DNA from: Dipteronia dyeriana
Taxonomy: Eukaryota; Streptophyta; Magnoliopsida; Sapindales; Sapindaceae
Reading direction: 5' to 3'
DNA length: 64,000 nt
Assembly (NCBI GenBank): GCA_032871835.1
Contig: CM065297.1
Location: 28,901,598-28,965,597, forward strand
The translations under genes were made by a program, and so were the position numbers. Shown here in pieces: positions 46,886 to 57,936 of the stretch (within the stretch, counting starts at the first letter, position 1; the number at the start of each line of letters is the position of its first letter). The notes beneath the pieces were generated by a model. That model saw only the letters and a list, made by a program, of their open reading frames with translations. It searched no databases and was not told the origin of the DNA.

Positions 46886-47762
46886 TGTCATATGTAAATT
46901 TTATTGGATGAACACGTCATCAAACAAAGAGGATAAATTGCCAGGTGGACATCCAAATAAGCATTCAGAAAATATTCTACAAGACAGTGTCGAAGAAGAG
47001 AAAACCCGAGTAAGCAGATGTTGAATGAAACCTACTCGGGATCAGTTAACGACACTCGGGACTGGTTAAATAACGCTTCCACTCGGGCTCAAACGGCACT
47101 ACTCGGGACCGGCAGGTATTGCTCTTACTCGGGATAAATATGAAGAAAACCGAATAAGAAGCTTAGTGCTTAGTTCACACGGACTAGGTCTTTAAATACA
47201 CGAAGATATCCATATCAAGAAGGAATCCCAAAGAGAACAGAATACTGAGCTGGAAGGGTTCTCAATCAAGCAACAACTTTATTTCTTTAAAAAGATTACG
47301 TCCTTATATAAGGAAACAAGTCCAAATTGGACTGCACTACTAGAAACCCATTCGACTTCAATACAAGACTCCGAAACAGGAAAGAAGACAAATCTACTTC
47401 AAACAAGAAACCAAATCACAATTAAATGCAGAGATCTTTTATTACTTGTACAAAGCAGATTAGGGTTCTATAAACATATAAATAGAAACATAATCTCGTC
47501 CAGGAAAAGAGATAGACAGCAAGCAATAGAAAAATACAGAGAGAAGAAAGAGAGATCGAGAGCTTGTAAACATCATATTTTCATAGTGGATTTTGGCTTG
47601 GTTGATCCTTCAACCACCCGTGGACGTTTCTCTAGTCATCGGAGTTTTACCACGTAAAACTTGTGTCTTGATTACTTTCTCTAATCTCTTTCCCTTTGAA
47701 TTGATAACTGAAATCCAATCATTGTTGGCTTTTCTGATACAATCCAGAAATCAACGTCAACA
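46886..47762 (+). repeat. gypsy 5' LTR
   Basis: TGTCATATG to GTCAACA. It contains six copies of CTCGGG (one inverted) between 47005 and 47132 and TATA-like AT-rich boxes near 47190 and 47470. The end sequence is followed by the primer-site candidate. Confidence 0.96.
47005..47132 (+). promoter_or_regulatory. cluster of ACTCGGG motifs in the LTR
   Basis: ACTCGGG occurs at about 47034, 47054, 47081, 47101 and 47126, plus the inverse CCCGAGT at 47005. The 3' LTR keeps most copies with some CGGG to CGAG changes. Close spacing upstream of the likely start site suggests a repeated regulatory element. Confidence 0.45.
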
Positions 47763-47781
47763 ATTGGCGCTAGAAGGAGAG
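47763..47781 (+). promoter_or_regulatory. gypsy primer binding site candidate
   Basis: ATTGGCGCTAGAAGGAGAG directly follows the 5' LTR. TGGCGC(T/C)AGAAGGAG in this position is common in Tat-type elements. I do not assign the tRNA. Confidence 0.65.
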
Positions 47782-48336
47782 GCTTGAACCTCCGACTTGA
47801 TCAGAAGCGAGGGCAGGAAGCAGAAGCAATTCCGGGGATGTCCAAAAATCTCCGGATAACTTTCATGTTGGCAGTATCTCACGGGATCTCACTGCAACAA
47901 CAGATAACTAACCTACATTCCTAGCGGGGATCCAGCAAGTTCCTCCAACCAGTGGAGATCTGACTCAACGATTCTGGGAAGCGTTGAAGCAACTGGTGGC
48001 AGACGCAGCAAACGAAAGAGTTGATCTACTGGCCACAGAAGCACCAACTCTTAATCTCCCACCTGCAAGGCTTCGTTCGGTGGTAGTAGGCCAGAAATAA
48101 ATACACCAGGAGGCGGAAGGAACCTTACCCCAATCAAACAGGATGGACGTGAAACACTTGAAGAGGAACGACCACGCCAGAAGCAGGACTAGGATCAGAC
48201 AGTCTGTACTAGACACTGTAAACATTACCGGTACCAGGATCGGTCGTCATCAGAAGACATCGATCGGTACTATCGCAAGCGTCACCGGGGAATCATACGT
48301 GAAGCCCGGTATTAGAGTAAAGAACCAGAAAGAGGA
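47782..48336 (+). other. gypsy 5' leader
   Basis: Mostly without an extended frame. A short frame at 48143-48340 overlaps the gag start and may be a broken N-terminal part of gag. Confidence 0.5.
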
Positions 48337-49740
48337 ATGACAATCACCCAACGGTTCGACCATCGGGAAAGTCCGGTGGGAGACAGAGACGTCGTAATCC
48401 AGAGCCTAACTCGAGAGGTCGAGAGCAACAGACGTCAAATGGACGCACTGGTCAGGCATTATGGGTATAACGATTTATCTGATGACGACTCTGACAGTTT
48501 GTTCACCAGGGAAATCTTATAGACCCCGTTCCCAGAAAGGTTTAGGATGCCACACGTAGAACAATTCAAGAAGGACACAGATCCAAAAGAGCACGTGAGA
48601 CGCTATAAAAGTGCTATGGCTCAGTATGCCCACAGGGATCCTTTGCTATGTCTCAACTTTCCACAAACTCTGGGAGATATGGGTTCAAGGTGGTTCGGGA
48701 GGTTGCTCCCAACAAGCATCAGAAATTTTAGTGAACTGAGGAGGAGCTTCTCAAGGCAATTCCTGAGTAATGTTCACAGGAAAAAGTCAGTGGCTCACCT
48801 TGCTCAAATAAAACAAGGGAAAGATAAGTCATTGAAGAAATACCTAGGGAGATTCGGCCAAATGGTATCAGAAATTCACAGTGCAAACGATGAAGCAATA
48901 ATCGTTGCATTCATCAACAACTTGTAGAATTGACGGCTATCTTTTGATTTGAGAAGAGCCAGACTGACCAAATATGCAGACATGATGGATATGGCGGGTG
49001 GATATGCACTGGTTGAGGAAGAAGAGCTAGCCACAGGAGGATGCTACATGCATAGGGGAAAGCCCGAACAAAAGGATGCCGAGTCCAAGGTTCATAACCA
49101 GAAGGGAAAACAGAAAGGAAATGGCAAGGAAAAGAGTAAAGACGGGGGTAATGGGCGTAATACCGAACAGACCACAGACAAATATCAAGGCAGATACACC
49201 AACTACACCCCTCTTCGGAAAAAACAGGAGGAAATCCTGGCCATTATAGAAACAAAAAATATGGTACAAGAGAGCCACGCCGTCAATCTCAGTTTGCTCG
49301 GCAAGACACAATCAAATACTGCAGGTTCCATAAGGAAACCGGTCATGAGACTTCCAAATGTTATCAGCTCAGAGATTACATAGAAACCCTCATTCAGGAA
49401 AGGCATCTGCAGGATGTGATCTTGAAAAAGGATGAAAAATCAAAAGCAAAGAAAGAGATCAGGGCCGATCACGGCTCTAGTCAAAATAAAAGGGCCAGTC
49501 CAGAGGCCAATCAAGTAATACACATGATCTTTGGAGGACCATCCACTGGAAGAAGTAACCGAGAACGAACTCAGGAAATCAAAGAAGCAATAGAAGCAAG
49601 AACTAACTTTGATGTAAACTCGGTCGAGCTAGATTCGAAGAGGATAAAGGAAGGATGGGACCCAATAACATTCACAGAAGCAGACTCACATGGCGTAGAT
49701 GTTCGGCCAAATGATACCTTGATCATAAGTGCCGGATTGG
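48337..49740 (+). pseudogene. gypsy gag
   Basis: One frame from 48337 carries SNRRQMDALVRHYG, FKKDTDPKEHVRRYKSAMAQ, GSRWFGRLLPTSIRNFSELR and KQGKDKSLKKYLGRFGQMVS, a retrotrans_gag domain. In-frame stops lie at 48520-48522 and 48925-48927. A frame change before 49317 brings in the zinc-knuckle-like CRFHKETGHETSKC (49320 on) of Tat-type gag. An Asp/Glu/Lys-rich tail continues to about 49766. Gag would form cytoplasmic particles; this copy cannot make it whole. Confidence 0.88.
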
Positions 49741-50140
49741 TCACCGGGAAGTCAGAAGAATCCTAATAGATAATGGAAGCTCAACAGATATTCTCAATGT
49801 AGCTGTCTACGATCAACTCAAGTTAGACCGAAAGGACCTACAACCCTTCCATACCCTACTCAGAGGATTCGGGGGAGTTGAAGTCAGGTCACTCGGGACG
49901 ACAAAGCTACCTGTGAATATTGGAGTAGCACCTTGCCAGAGAACTGTATTGCTCGACTTCGTGGTAGTAGACTTGGAGAATTGGCCATATAATGCACTAT
50001 TGAGACAACCATTCCTGAATAAAACTAAGGCCGTAACAGCCACTTATGCCTTAATGATGAAATTCCTGACTGAACAGGGGGTCGAGGTAGTCAAAGGATC
50101 TCAGAAGATGGCCCGAAGAGCTAACCTGTCAGTATACTAG
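49741..50140 (+). pseudogene. gypsy protease
   Basis: ILIDNGSSTDILN lies at 49760-49798. Asn stands where DTGSS proteases usually have Thr; IDNGSS is also seen in Tat-type elements. It is followed by FHTLLRGFGGVEVRSLGTTK and WPYNALLRQPFLNK. It is in the same frame as the RT and is separated from it by a TAG at 50138-50140. Confidence 0.82.
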
Positions 50141-51349
50141 GACAAGAATGAACAGGTTTGCACTATAACACAGCTGAGTCAGAACGAAAAGCCCTTACCA
50201 TTCAAGTTCGATCCAAAAGAAGAACCGAATGAATCTAAAACTGAACCGATTGAAGAAATCACAATGAAAGAAGATGAACCAGACAAAAAGGTCAAGATCG
50301 GGGCCAATCCGGAAGGAAGAGTGAAACAAAGCCTCATTGATCTACTTAAAGAATACAGGGATGTGTTCGCTTGGAGTCATGAAGACATGGTCGGGATAGA
50401 TGCCCGAATAATATCTCACCATCTCACAGTAGACCAGAATGCAAAACCAGTGATACAAAAGAGAAGATCATTCAACCTTAAAAGAAGTCAGTCGATCAAA
50501 CAGGAAGTAGAAAAGCTACTCGCTGTAAGGTCAATTAGAGAGGTTAATTACCCTCAATGGGTGGCTAATGTAGTCCTCATTCAAAAGAAGAATAGACAAT
50601 GGAGGATGTGCGTAGATTTCACAGATCTGAACAAGGCATCCCCAAAAGATAGTTTTCCACTTCCAAGGATAGATCAGTTGGTGGACGCTACATCAAGCCA
50701 TGAGCTACTCAGTTTCATGGATGCTTACTCGGGGTATAACCAGATCAGGATGAACAAGGCTGACGAAGAAAAAACAGCATTCACAACTGATCAGGGTTTG
50801 TATTGCTATACTGTGATGCCCTTTGGACTGAAAAATGCAGGAGCTACTTATCAGAGGTTGGTCAACAAAATCTTTTCATGGCAAATAGTAAGAAACATGG
50901 AAGTATACATTGATGACATGCTGACCAAGAGCATCACAGCAGACAAGCATTCTTCAGATCTGCGGGAGACATTTGATGTCTTGAGGAGATACCAAATGAA
51001 GCTAAATCTGAACAAGTGTTTGTTCGGGGTTCCTTCAGGAAGATTCCTGGGATTTCAAGTCTATCAAAGAGGAATCGAAGTCAAACCGAAGAAGATCCAG
51101 GCTCTGCAGAGAATGACTTCACCGAGAACACTTAAAGAAGTATAGTGCCTAATAGGATGTCTGGCTTCCTTAGGAAGATTCATCTCAAAAGCCACAGACA
51201 GATGTGCACCATTTTTCAAAGTAATTAGAAAAGGAAAAGGACTTAAATGGAATGAAGAGTGCGAGCATGCATTCTTAAAAATTAAAGAATACTTAGGACA
51301 TGCTCCCATCCTCTCAAAACCATAGATAGGGGAGACACTCCAACTGTAC
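50141..51349 (+). pseudogene. gypsy reverse transcriptase
   Basis: Motifs in order are EYRDVFAWSHEDMVGID, VRSIREVNYPQWVANVVLIQ, WRMCVDFTDLNKASPKDSFP, LLSFMDAYSGYNQIRM, TVMPFGLKNAGATYQRLVNK, the catalytic YIDDML (50915-50932) and LNLNKCLFGVPSGRFLGFQV. In-frame stops are at 51143-51145 and 51323-51325. The first replaces a Gln codon by TAG. RT itself is otherwise well preserved. Confidence 0.93.
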
Positions 51350-52150
51350 TTGTCAATTACAGAACTGGCAGCAAGCTCAGTTTTAGTCAGAACAGAAGAC
51401 GGAGTACAAAAGCCAGTATACTACACCAGCAAAGCACTTCTACCAGTTGAGACTAGATATTCACAGGCAGAAAAGATGGCACTGGCACTAGTTTCGGCAG
51501 CAAGGAAGCTAAGGCCATACTTTCAGGCTCATACAATCCAGGTTTTCACCGATTGCCTATTGAAACAGATTTTACAGAAACCAGAGATTTCAGAGAGATT
51601 GACCAAATGGGCAATCGAGCTAAGTGAATTCGATATCCACTACATCCCCAGGACATCTTTCAAACGGAAAACAATGGTAGATTTTATAGCAGAGTTCACA
51701 GAATCGAACTTGGAAGCAAAAAAGATGTTGGGAAAAAATTTCATATGGAAACTGTATGTTGATGGCTCTTCAAACACTCATGGCAGCGGAGCAGGGATTG
51801 TAGTATGCACTCTAGAAGGAGACGATGTCGAGTGTGCCATGAGGTTCGATTTCAAAGCGACCAACAATCAAGCCGAGTATGATGCGCTACTAGTTGGACT
51901 CAGAGTGTACATAGCTCTCGGGGTAAATGAGGTTGAGATATTCAGTGATTCACAGGTAGTTGTCAACCAAGTTCTGGACGAGTACCAAGCAAAGGATGAA
52001 GGCATGATAATCTACCGTGACATTGCGAAACAGTTCATCCAGAAATTTAAAGAATATAAGATTACCCAGATCCCTAGGGAGGAGAATGAAAAGGCAGACA
52101 CATTATCCAAGCTAGAGTCAGCAACAACCACAATCAGGCCAAAAACTATT
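51350..52150 (+). pseudogene. gypsy RNase H and additional RNase H
   Basis: The first RNase H has ASSVLVRTEDGVQKPVYYTS, VETRYSQAEKMALALVSAAR and IQVFTDCLLKQIL. The second has WKLYVDGSSNTHGSGAGIVV, FKATNNQAEYDALLVGLRV, VNEVEIFSDSQVVVNQV and REENEKADTLSKL, with its Asp-Glu-Asp-Asp set. The second domain is the archaeal-type RNase H of Tat elements. The frame is open through to integrase. Confidence 0.92.
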
Positions 52151-53470
52151 CCGGTCGCACATCTCGTTAAACCAAGCACAACAGAACCAAGAAACTTGGA
52201 AATTTCAGAAATCCAAACACCGCTAGACGGTTGGATGACTCAGCTAAAAAGGTTCCTAGAAGAAGGCGTGCTCCCAGAAGATCCCTTACAAGCAAAACAC
52301 ATCAGGTATAGATCAGCCATGTACACGTTGGTTGGAGGAGAACTATACAGGAGGGGGTATTCCCAAACACTCCAAAGATGTGTATCACAGAAAGATGCAT
52401 ATCGGATATTACAGAAAATCCATGGAGGAGTTTGTGAAAACCACACTGGGGGTAAAAGTTTGGCACACAAGGTACTCAGTCAAGGCTATTATTGGCCTAC
52501 TATATTCTCATATGCACAGCAGTGTTCAGAAAGTTGCAATACTTACCGAAGGATTGCTAATGACATCCAACAGCCCCCTGAGCATCTCAGAAACCTTACG
52601 TCCCCATGGCCATTTGCCATGTGGGGTTTGGATTTAATCAGCCCAATGTCAGCCGAGACAGGGGGTGGAGCAAAGCATGCAATAGTAGCCGTCGACTATT
52701 TCACAAAGTGGGTAGAAGCTGAAGCATTAGTGCACATCATAGAAGTAAACACCATAAATTTCATGAAAAAGAATATATTCTATAGGTTTGGAGTCCCAAA
52801 CACTATAATCACTGACAACGGCACCCAGTTCGATAACCTGAAATTCAGACAGTTGTGCAAAGAGTACCAGATTGCCAATTACTATGTCACACCTGCCCAC
52901 CCTCAGACAATTGGGTAAGTGGAAGCAGTGAACAAAATCATCAAGCACACAATCAAAGCAAAGCTAGATGCAAAGAAAGGAAGCTGGGTTGAAAAGCTTC
53001 CCGAAGTGTTATGGGCGTATCATACAACAGCAAGAACTTCAACGGGAGAAACTTCATTCACTTTAGCGTTTGGAACAGAAGTTGTTATTCCTATAGAAAC
53101 GTCATATACGTCACCCCAGGTCAGGCTATACGATGAAGAGTAGAATGTTGATATGCTATTACAAAGTCTAGATGAACTAGAAGAGAAAAGGGAGAAATCC
53201 CGAATACAAAATATGGCATATCAGCAAAAGGTAGCTCGCCACTACAACTATCACGTTTGGGTCAGAAAATTCCAGCTAGGAGACCTGGTACTCAAAAAGG
53301 TGTCATTGAACACAAAAAATAAAGTTGCAGGTTCCCTGGCTGACAAATGGGAAGGACCGTACAAAGTCGAAGGAATAGCTGGCCATGGGGCATATTGGAT
53401 TGCACGACCTAATGAAGGGGTTTTACCCCGACCATGCAATGCCCAATATCTGAAGATTTTCTATCCTTAA
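52151..53470 (+). pseudogene. gypsy integrase
   Basis: The N-terminal HHCC finger shows as IHGGVCENHTGGKSLAHKVL and CSESCNTYRRIA. The core has MWGLDLISPMSAETGGG, IVAVDYFTKWVEAEA and ITDNGTQFDN, then the Glu region. There GQVE is interrupted (TAA at 52916-52918 replaces the Gln codon) before VEAVNKIIKHTIKAKL. A further TAG is at 53141-53143. The C-terminal part has FQLGDLVLKKVSL and WEGPYKVEGIAGHGAYW. No chromodomain follows, as expected of Tat elements. Confidence 0.93.
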
Positions 53471-54170
53471 ATTATTTTTTGTTCTTTTTTCTAGTCAAGA
53501 CAATTTTAGTTAGGATAAATATTAACTGGAATTTATAACTTTATTGATTTTGCAGTTATGACTAAAAAATCAAACTCGGGATTCCCGAAAGAAAAGCATC
53601 GAACTCGGGATTTCCAAAAGAAAGCATATGATAATAAGAACATATGGAAGACAATCATGAAAATAAGAACATGCAAATAGAATACTCGGGACCATTAAAT
53701 CCCGAATGGACGGAGAAGCTCGAAGGAGCATGCCAGCCGAGCAAGGTCAAAATGACCTTCGTAAAAAGGCAAACCCGATGCACCAGCTCGGGACGCTATC
53801 GGGAAAAATTCTGGTGAAATACGTAGCTGTGTTAAGCAATTCAAAAAGCTTAACAATTCGGCAAACCCTTACACATAAACTGGGGAGACGTCCTTGGTAA
53901 TGTATAAGGACTCAAACATATGATCATGGTGAGTCTTGATGTAATGTTCAGGTAGCAACCGAGTATGAAACACAAGTATAAACTTGCCTGTTTTAAGATG
54001 ACTCGGTTAATAATAAAGAGCCAGTTTAATGAGATACTTGGCAATTAAAGTTATTTGGGTAACTACCGGTTTAATAAGATACTTGGTTAAGTTACCCGAA
54101 CATTGAAGAGCCAGTTTAATAAGATACTTAGCAATTAAAGTTATTTAGGTAACTACCAGTTTAATAAGAT
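53471..54170 (+). other. gypsy 3' region, noncoding with a 90-bp tandem repeat
   Basis: ACTCGGGA motifs recur at about 53573, 53601 and 53682. A 90-bp unit starting GAGCCAGTTTAAT(G/A)AGATAC repeats at 54018, 54108 and 54198 (third copy partial), with few differences. No sense gene is seen. Confidence 0.7.
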
Positions 54171-54176
54171 ACTCGG

Positions 54177-55088
54177 TTAAGTTACCCGAACATTGAAGAG
54201 CCAGTTTAATAAGATACTTGGCATGAAGATTACAAGAGCAAGTTTAATAAGATACTTGGCATTTTTGGGGTCATCAGAGGTATCAGTTCCCCGAATCACT
54301 TTTGTCCTTTTAGGAACCCAACAATCCGGTGAATTAGACATGAGGAAGTAGGTCCCCGACTTGCCCATTTGCCTCAGTGTAAAAAAGTGCCTGATTTCAT
54401 TCGGGGATGGCGGCGATAAGTTCATGCGGTTGTACATATGCCACAGACACATCAAAATCTTGTAGCTATTTGGGGCTAGCTGTGCCGGAGCGATCCCTGC
54501 CTCAGCCAGAAACCAGGCAATAATAGGCTGAAGAGGAAGAGTGACGCTGCAGCAGAGCATGGATCAGTAGATTGCCACCATACTCGGGGGTAGGTTCCAC
54601 ACAGCTCTATCTCCCGCTAGAATCAGAGTGACCGAGTTGGGCAGATCGAATCGGGAGCGATACTTTCCAATCTCATCAGCCCTGACCACATTCGGCTTCG
54701 AGTCATACTCACTCAGGCGGTCAGCAAAGAAAGAAAGACGAGACGCCCTGAACTCCTCTTCAACATCATTTTCGTTGACAATCTGCTCCCTGATCAAAAT
54801 ATTACCCGAGTTGTGCTTACGAACTTCGCTTCTGCTTTGATGTTTTCCCATTCTTCGAAAGGTTATCCTATAATCAGAAATATCAGAATCAGAACTAGAT
54901 GAAGAACTCGATACAGGGCTGAAAATGACGTCAGGGTGAATCCCAGAAACACCAACCTCTACAAATGGAGGTTCATCTACAAGGATATCCCCCAGTAATC
55001 GTCTAATACAAGAAACTAACTGGAACTCCCCACGTTCTAATGCGTCGAGAGCGACATTAAAAAGACGATGATGGGAAGATGGCTCCAT
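54177..55088 (-). pseudogene. antisense ORF of the gypsy (putative gypsy-type transposon protein family)
   Basis: Minus strand, one frame of about 303 codons with a single TGA at 54566-54564. Segments are ASRLSFFADRLSEYDSKPNV, NSVTLILAGDRAVWNLPPSM, VTLPLQPIIAWFLAEAGIAP, QLAPNSYKILMCLWHMYNRM and PSPNEIRHFFTLRQMGKSGT. A Ser-rich tract lies near 54890. This matches the family annotated as 'putative gypsy type transposon' (Pfam PF04195), known from the antisense ORF of Grande/Retand elements. Its role is unknown. Confidence 0.82.
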
Positions 55089-55568
55089 AGGAAACTAACC
55101 TTAAATAAAGAATTGATAAGATCTTCAACGGAGAGTCACAACTATCTGTAAAAAACCTGGTTTAGAGAAAAGTTCTTTCTGCTGCAAATTTTTCCAAATG
55201 AACCAGCACAACCTAAGACGAAGAATTTAAAGAGGAAACGACAAGAAACCATAGGTTTTCAAGGCGGGAAATAATGATGACGAGGTTCGATGATGTAGGC
55301 AGCGCATGGGAAGACGCATAGGTCATTTCTCATAAATAATATCGAAAAACGAAGAGGCAAGAGACACGTGTCAGAAAGAGTACTGGCTTTCGCCGTCTGG
55401 ACTCCAAAACGTCGCCATCATTAGAGATCAAATCGAATTTGTAGGGTCGCCATTAAAACACGTCATTATGACAAGATATTTACTCGGACACTGAAAATAT
55501 ATTGATAACTAATTAAAATACTTTTGCCCGAACAAACCTTGTTCAGCAAAAATATTTTAAGGGGGTAT
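55089..55568 (+). other. gypsy 3' end with polypurine tract
   Basis: Noncoding on both strands, presumably including the promoter of the antisense ORF. AAGGGGGTATT at 55558-55568 before the 3' LTR is the polypurine tract. Confidence 0.7.
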
Positions 55569-56445
55569 TGTCATATGTAAATTTTATCGGATGAACACGT
55601 CATCAAACAAAGAGGATAAATTGCCAGGTGGACATCCAAATAGGCATTCAGAAAATACCTTACAAAACAGTGCCGAAGAAGAGAAAACCCGAGTAAGCAG
55701 ATGTTGAATGAAACCTACTCGAGATCAGTTAACGAAACTCGGGACTGATTAAATAATGCTTCCACTCGGGCTCAAACGGCGCTATTCGGGACCAGCATGT
55801 ATTGCTCTTACTCGAGATAAATATGAAGAAAACCGAATAAGAAGTTTAGTGCTTAGTTCACACGGACTAGGTCATCAAATATACGAAGATATCCATATCA
55901 ATAAGGAATCCCAAAGAGAACAGAATACTGAGCTGGAAGGGTTCTCAATCAAGCAACAACTTTATTTCTTTAAAAAGATTACGTCCTTATATAAAGAAAC
56001 AAGTCCAAATTGGACTGCACTACTAGAAACCCATTTGACTTCAATACAAGACTCCGAAACAGGAAAGAAGACAAATCTACTTCAAACAAGAAATCAAATC
56101 ACAATTAAATGCAGAGATCTTTTATTACTTGTACAAAACATATTAGGGTTATATAAACATATAAATAGACCCATAATCTCGTCCAGGAAAGGAGATAGAC
56201 AGCAAGCAATAGAAAAATACAGAGAGAAGAAAGAGAGATCGAGAGCTTGTAAACATCATATTTTCATAGTGGATTTTGGCTTGGTTGATCCTTCAACCAC
56301 CCGTGGACGTTTCTCCGGTCATCGGAGTTTTACCACGTAAAACTTGTGTCTTGATTACTTTCTCTAATCTCTTTCCCTTTGAATTGATAGTCGAAATCCA
56401 ATTATTGTTGGCTTTTCTGATACAATCCAGAAATCAATGTCAACA
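55569..56445 (+). repeat. gypsy 3' LTR
   Basis: Same length and ends as the 5' LTR, about 96% identical by hand count. It is followed by the target duplication CTACA. Confidence 0.96.
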
Positions 56446-56450
56446 CTACA

Positions 56451-57088
56451 AAACCAGGACTATTCTAATTTCAAGGTCTCTTCCTCAATTTAAGGTGACC
56501 ATATGTTTTTTTTTTTAAATAGAAATTTGAAATTTAACGAAGGAGATACGACTCCAACTCATGATCTGCTCAACGTATAGATGTGAAGGGTAATTTTATA
56601 ATTTCATTTCACCAAGAGATCATATTTCAGAGATTATTATTACTACTACTATATATATAATCTTTATCTTGTTATTTAATAATTCAGATTTCAGAGATAT
56701 ACCATTTTTATATATAATTTACTGTTTTCAGAAAACTAAACTATATTTTAAACTTATTGTAAGATGCAGATTGCAGACATTCTAATTTTATAAACCGTGG
56801 ATTAACAAACAGCTACGGGTAGATTTACTTCGAAATATAAAATATATAAAGCAATTCTATATATGTATTAAAAATAAATCTATCTAGTTCCAAATCACCC
56901 TCACCGTACCATAATGAAATTTAATGAGTTTTAATGAGATTTTTTTTTATGTATTATAAGAAAAGTAGTTCTTGGGTCCGAAATGTTTTCCCCAACCATA
57001 TTATCTCATTGACCTTAACATGAGAAGTCTTTATATATATAAAGAGAGAGAGAGAGGGGGGTTCTTTCATCAGACTTCTTTATCTTAA
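56451..57088. other. right flank of the gypsy insertion
   Basis: AT-rich, no gene recognised. The first 50 bases continue the short open frame of 46773-46885. An AGAGAGAGAGAG run lies at about 57042-57057. Confidence 0.4.
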
Positions 57089-57929
57089 GTATTTGGACGG
57101 AATGAAATGGAATAAAAGTCATTCCATTTGTTTGGCTTGTAAAAATACAATGAAATGGGGATTCCACCATTTTGGTTTAATGGGCATTCCATCAAAAAGT
57201 TAATGGAATACCCATTTCATTCCATTAAAAAAAAATCTTTTCAAAAAATAACGTTCTATACCCGGACTCTATTTAAAAAATAATCTCATTTTCAAAAATA
57301 ATATATTATATATATAATATATATATATATATCATATTAGATATATATTACTGTATATCTATATATATATCATTATAAAATATATTATATTATATATATA
57401 TATATATTATAATATATAAATTACATGCATTTTATAATTTATACTATATAATTTATACTTTTATATTTTATTATTATTATCCAAAATATATATTATAATA
57501 TATATATATATATAATAAGAATAATATCAATATTTCTAATATATAATATATATTATATATTATATTATATATAAATATATATAGTAATGTTTATAATATT
57601 TATTATTATGTAATATATGTATGTGATATATATTGTATAATATATATTAATATTAATATTAATAATATTTATATTACTAATATATAATATATATAATATT
57701 TTATTATTATTATTATCCATAATATATCATGTTATTATAAATATTTTGTAATTAGAATATTTTGGTCAAAATACAGTTAATTCCATATCATTCAGTTGTT
57801 AACTAACACAAAATAATACTGATTAAGATATTGATTTTAAAGTCTCAACCAAATAAAGAAATCTGTTTTTCATTCTTTTCTATTCCAATTCTCATTCTCA
57901 TTACCATTCTACCACGGTAACCAAACGTC
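57089..57929. mobile_element. probable MITE with a large AT-repeat core
   Basis: The left end GTATTTGGACGGAATG and (reverse complement) right end GACGTTTGGTTACCG are weakly related. ATCTTAA lies outside both ends (57082-57088, 57930-57936). ATTCCATT / GGAATG motifs occur on both arms. The core (about 57295-57730) is TA-dinucleotide and TTA-rich sequence with high self-complementarity. Superfamily is not assigned. Confidence 0.45.
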
Positions 57930-57936
57930 ATCTTAA

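Larger units (their letters stand above)
46886..56445 (+). mobile_element. Ty3/gypsy retrotransposon, Tat/Retand type, complete but inactive
   Basis: Two 877-bp LTRs (46886-47762, 55569-56445) are flanked by the duplication CTACA (46881-46885, 56446-56450). Inside are a primer-site candidate, gag, protease, RT, RNase H, a second RNase H, integrase, a long 3' region with an antisense ORF, and a polypurine tract. Integrase after RNase H is the gypsy order. A second RNase H and an antisense ORF of this kind are marks of the plant Tat/Retand/Grande group. By hand I count roughly 37 differences between LTRs (about 4%), mostly transitions. Several premature stops make it non-coding now. Confidence 0.95.

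Noticed and set aside
53990..54260. CRISPR-like array of 90-bp units
   Set aside because: No spacers, unit too long, eukaryotic retroelement context; it is an ordinary tandem duplication.
46886..56445. Endogenous pararetrovirus or envelope-bearing retrovirus
   Set aside because: LTRs, integrase, 5-bp duplication and Tat-type double RNase H identify a plant gypsy retrotransposon. No movement, coat or envelope protein is seen.
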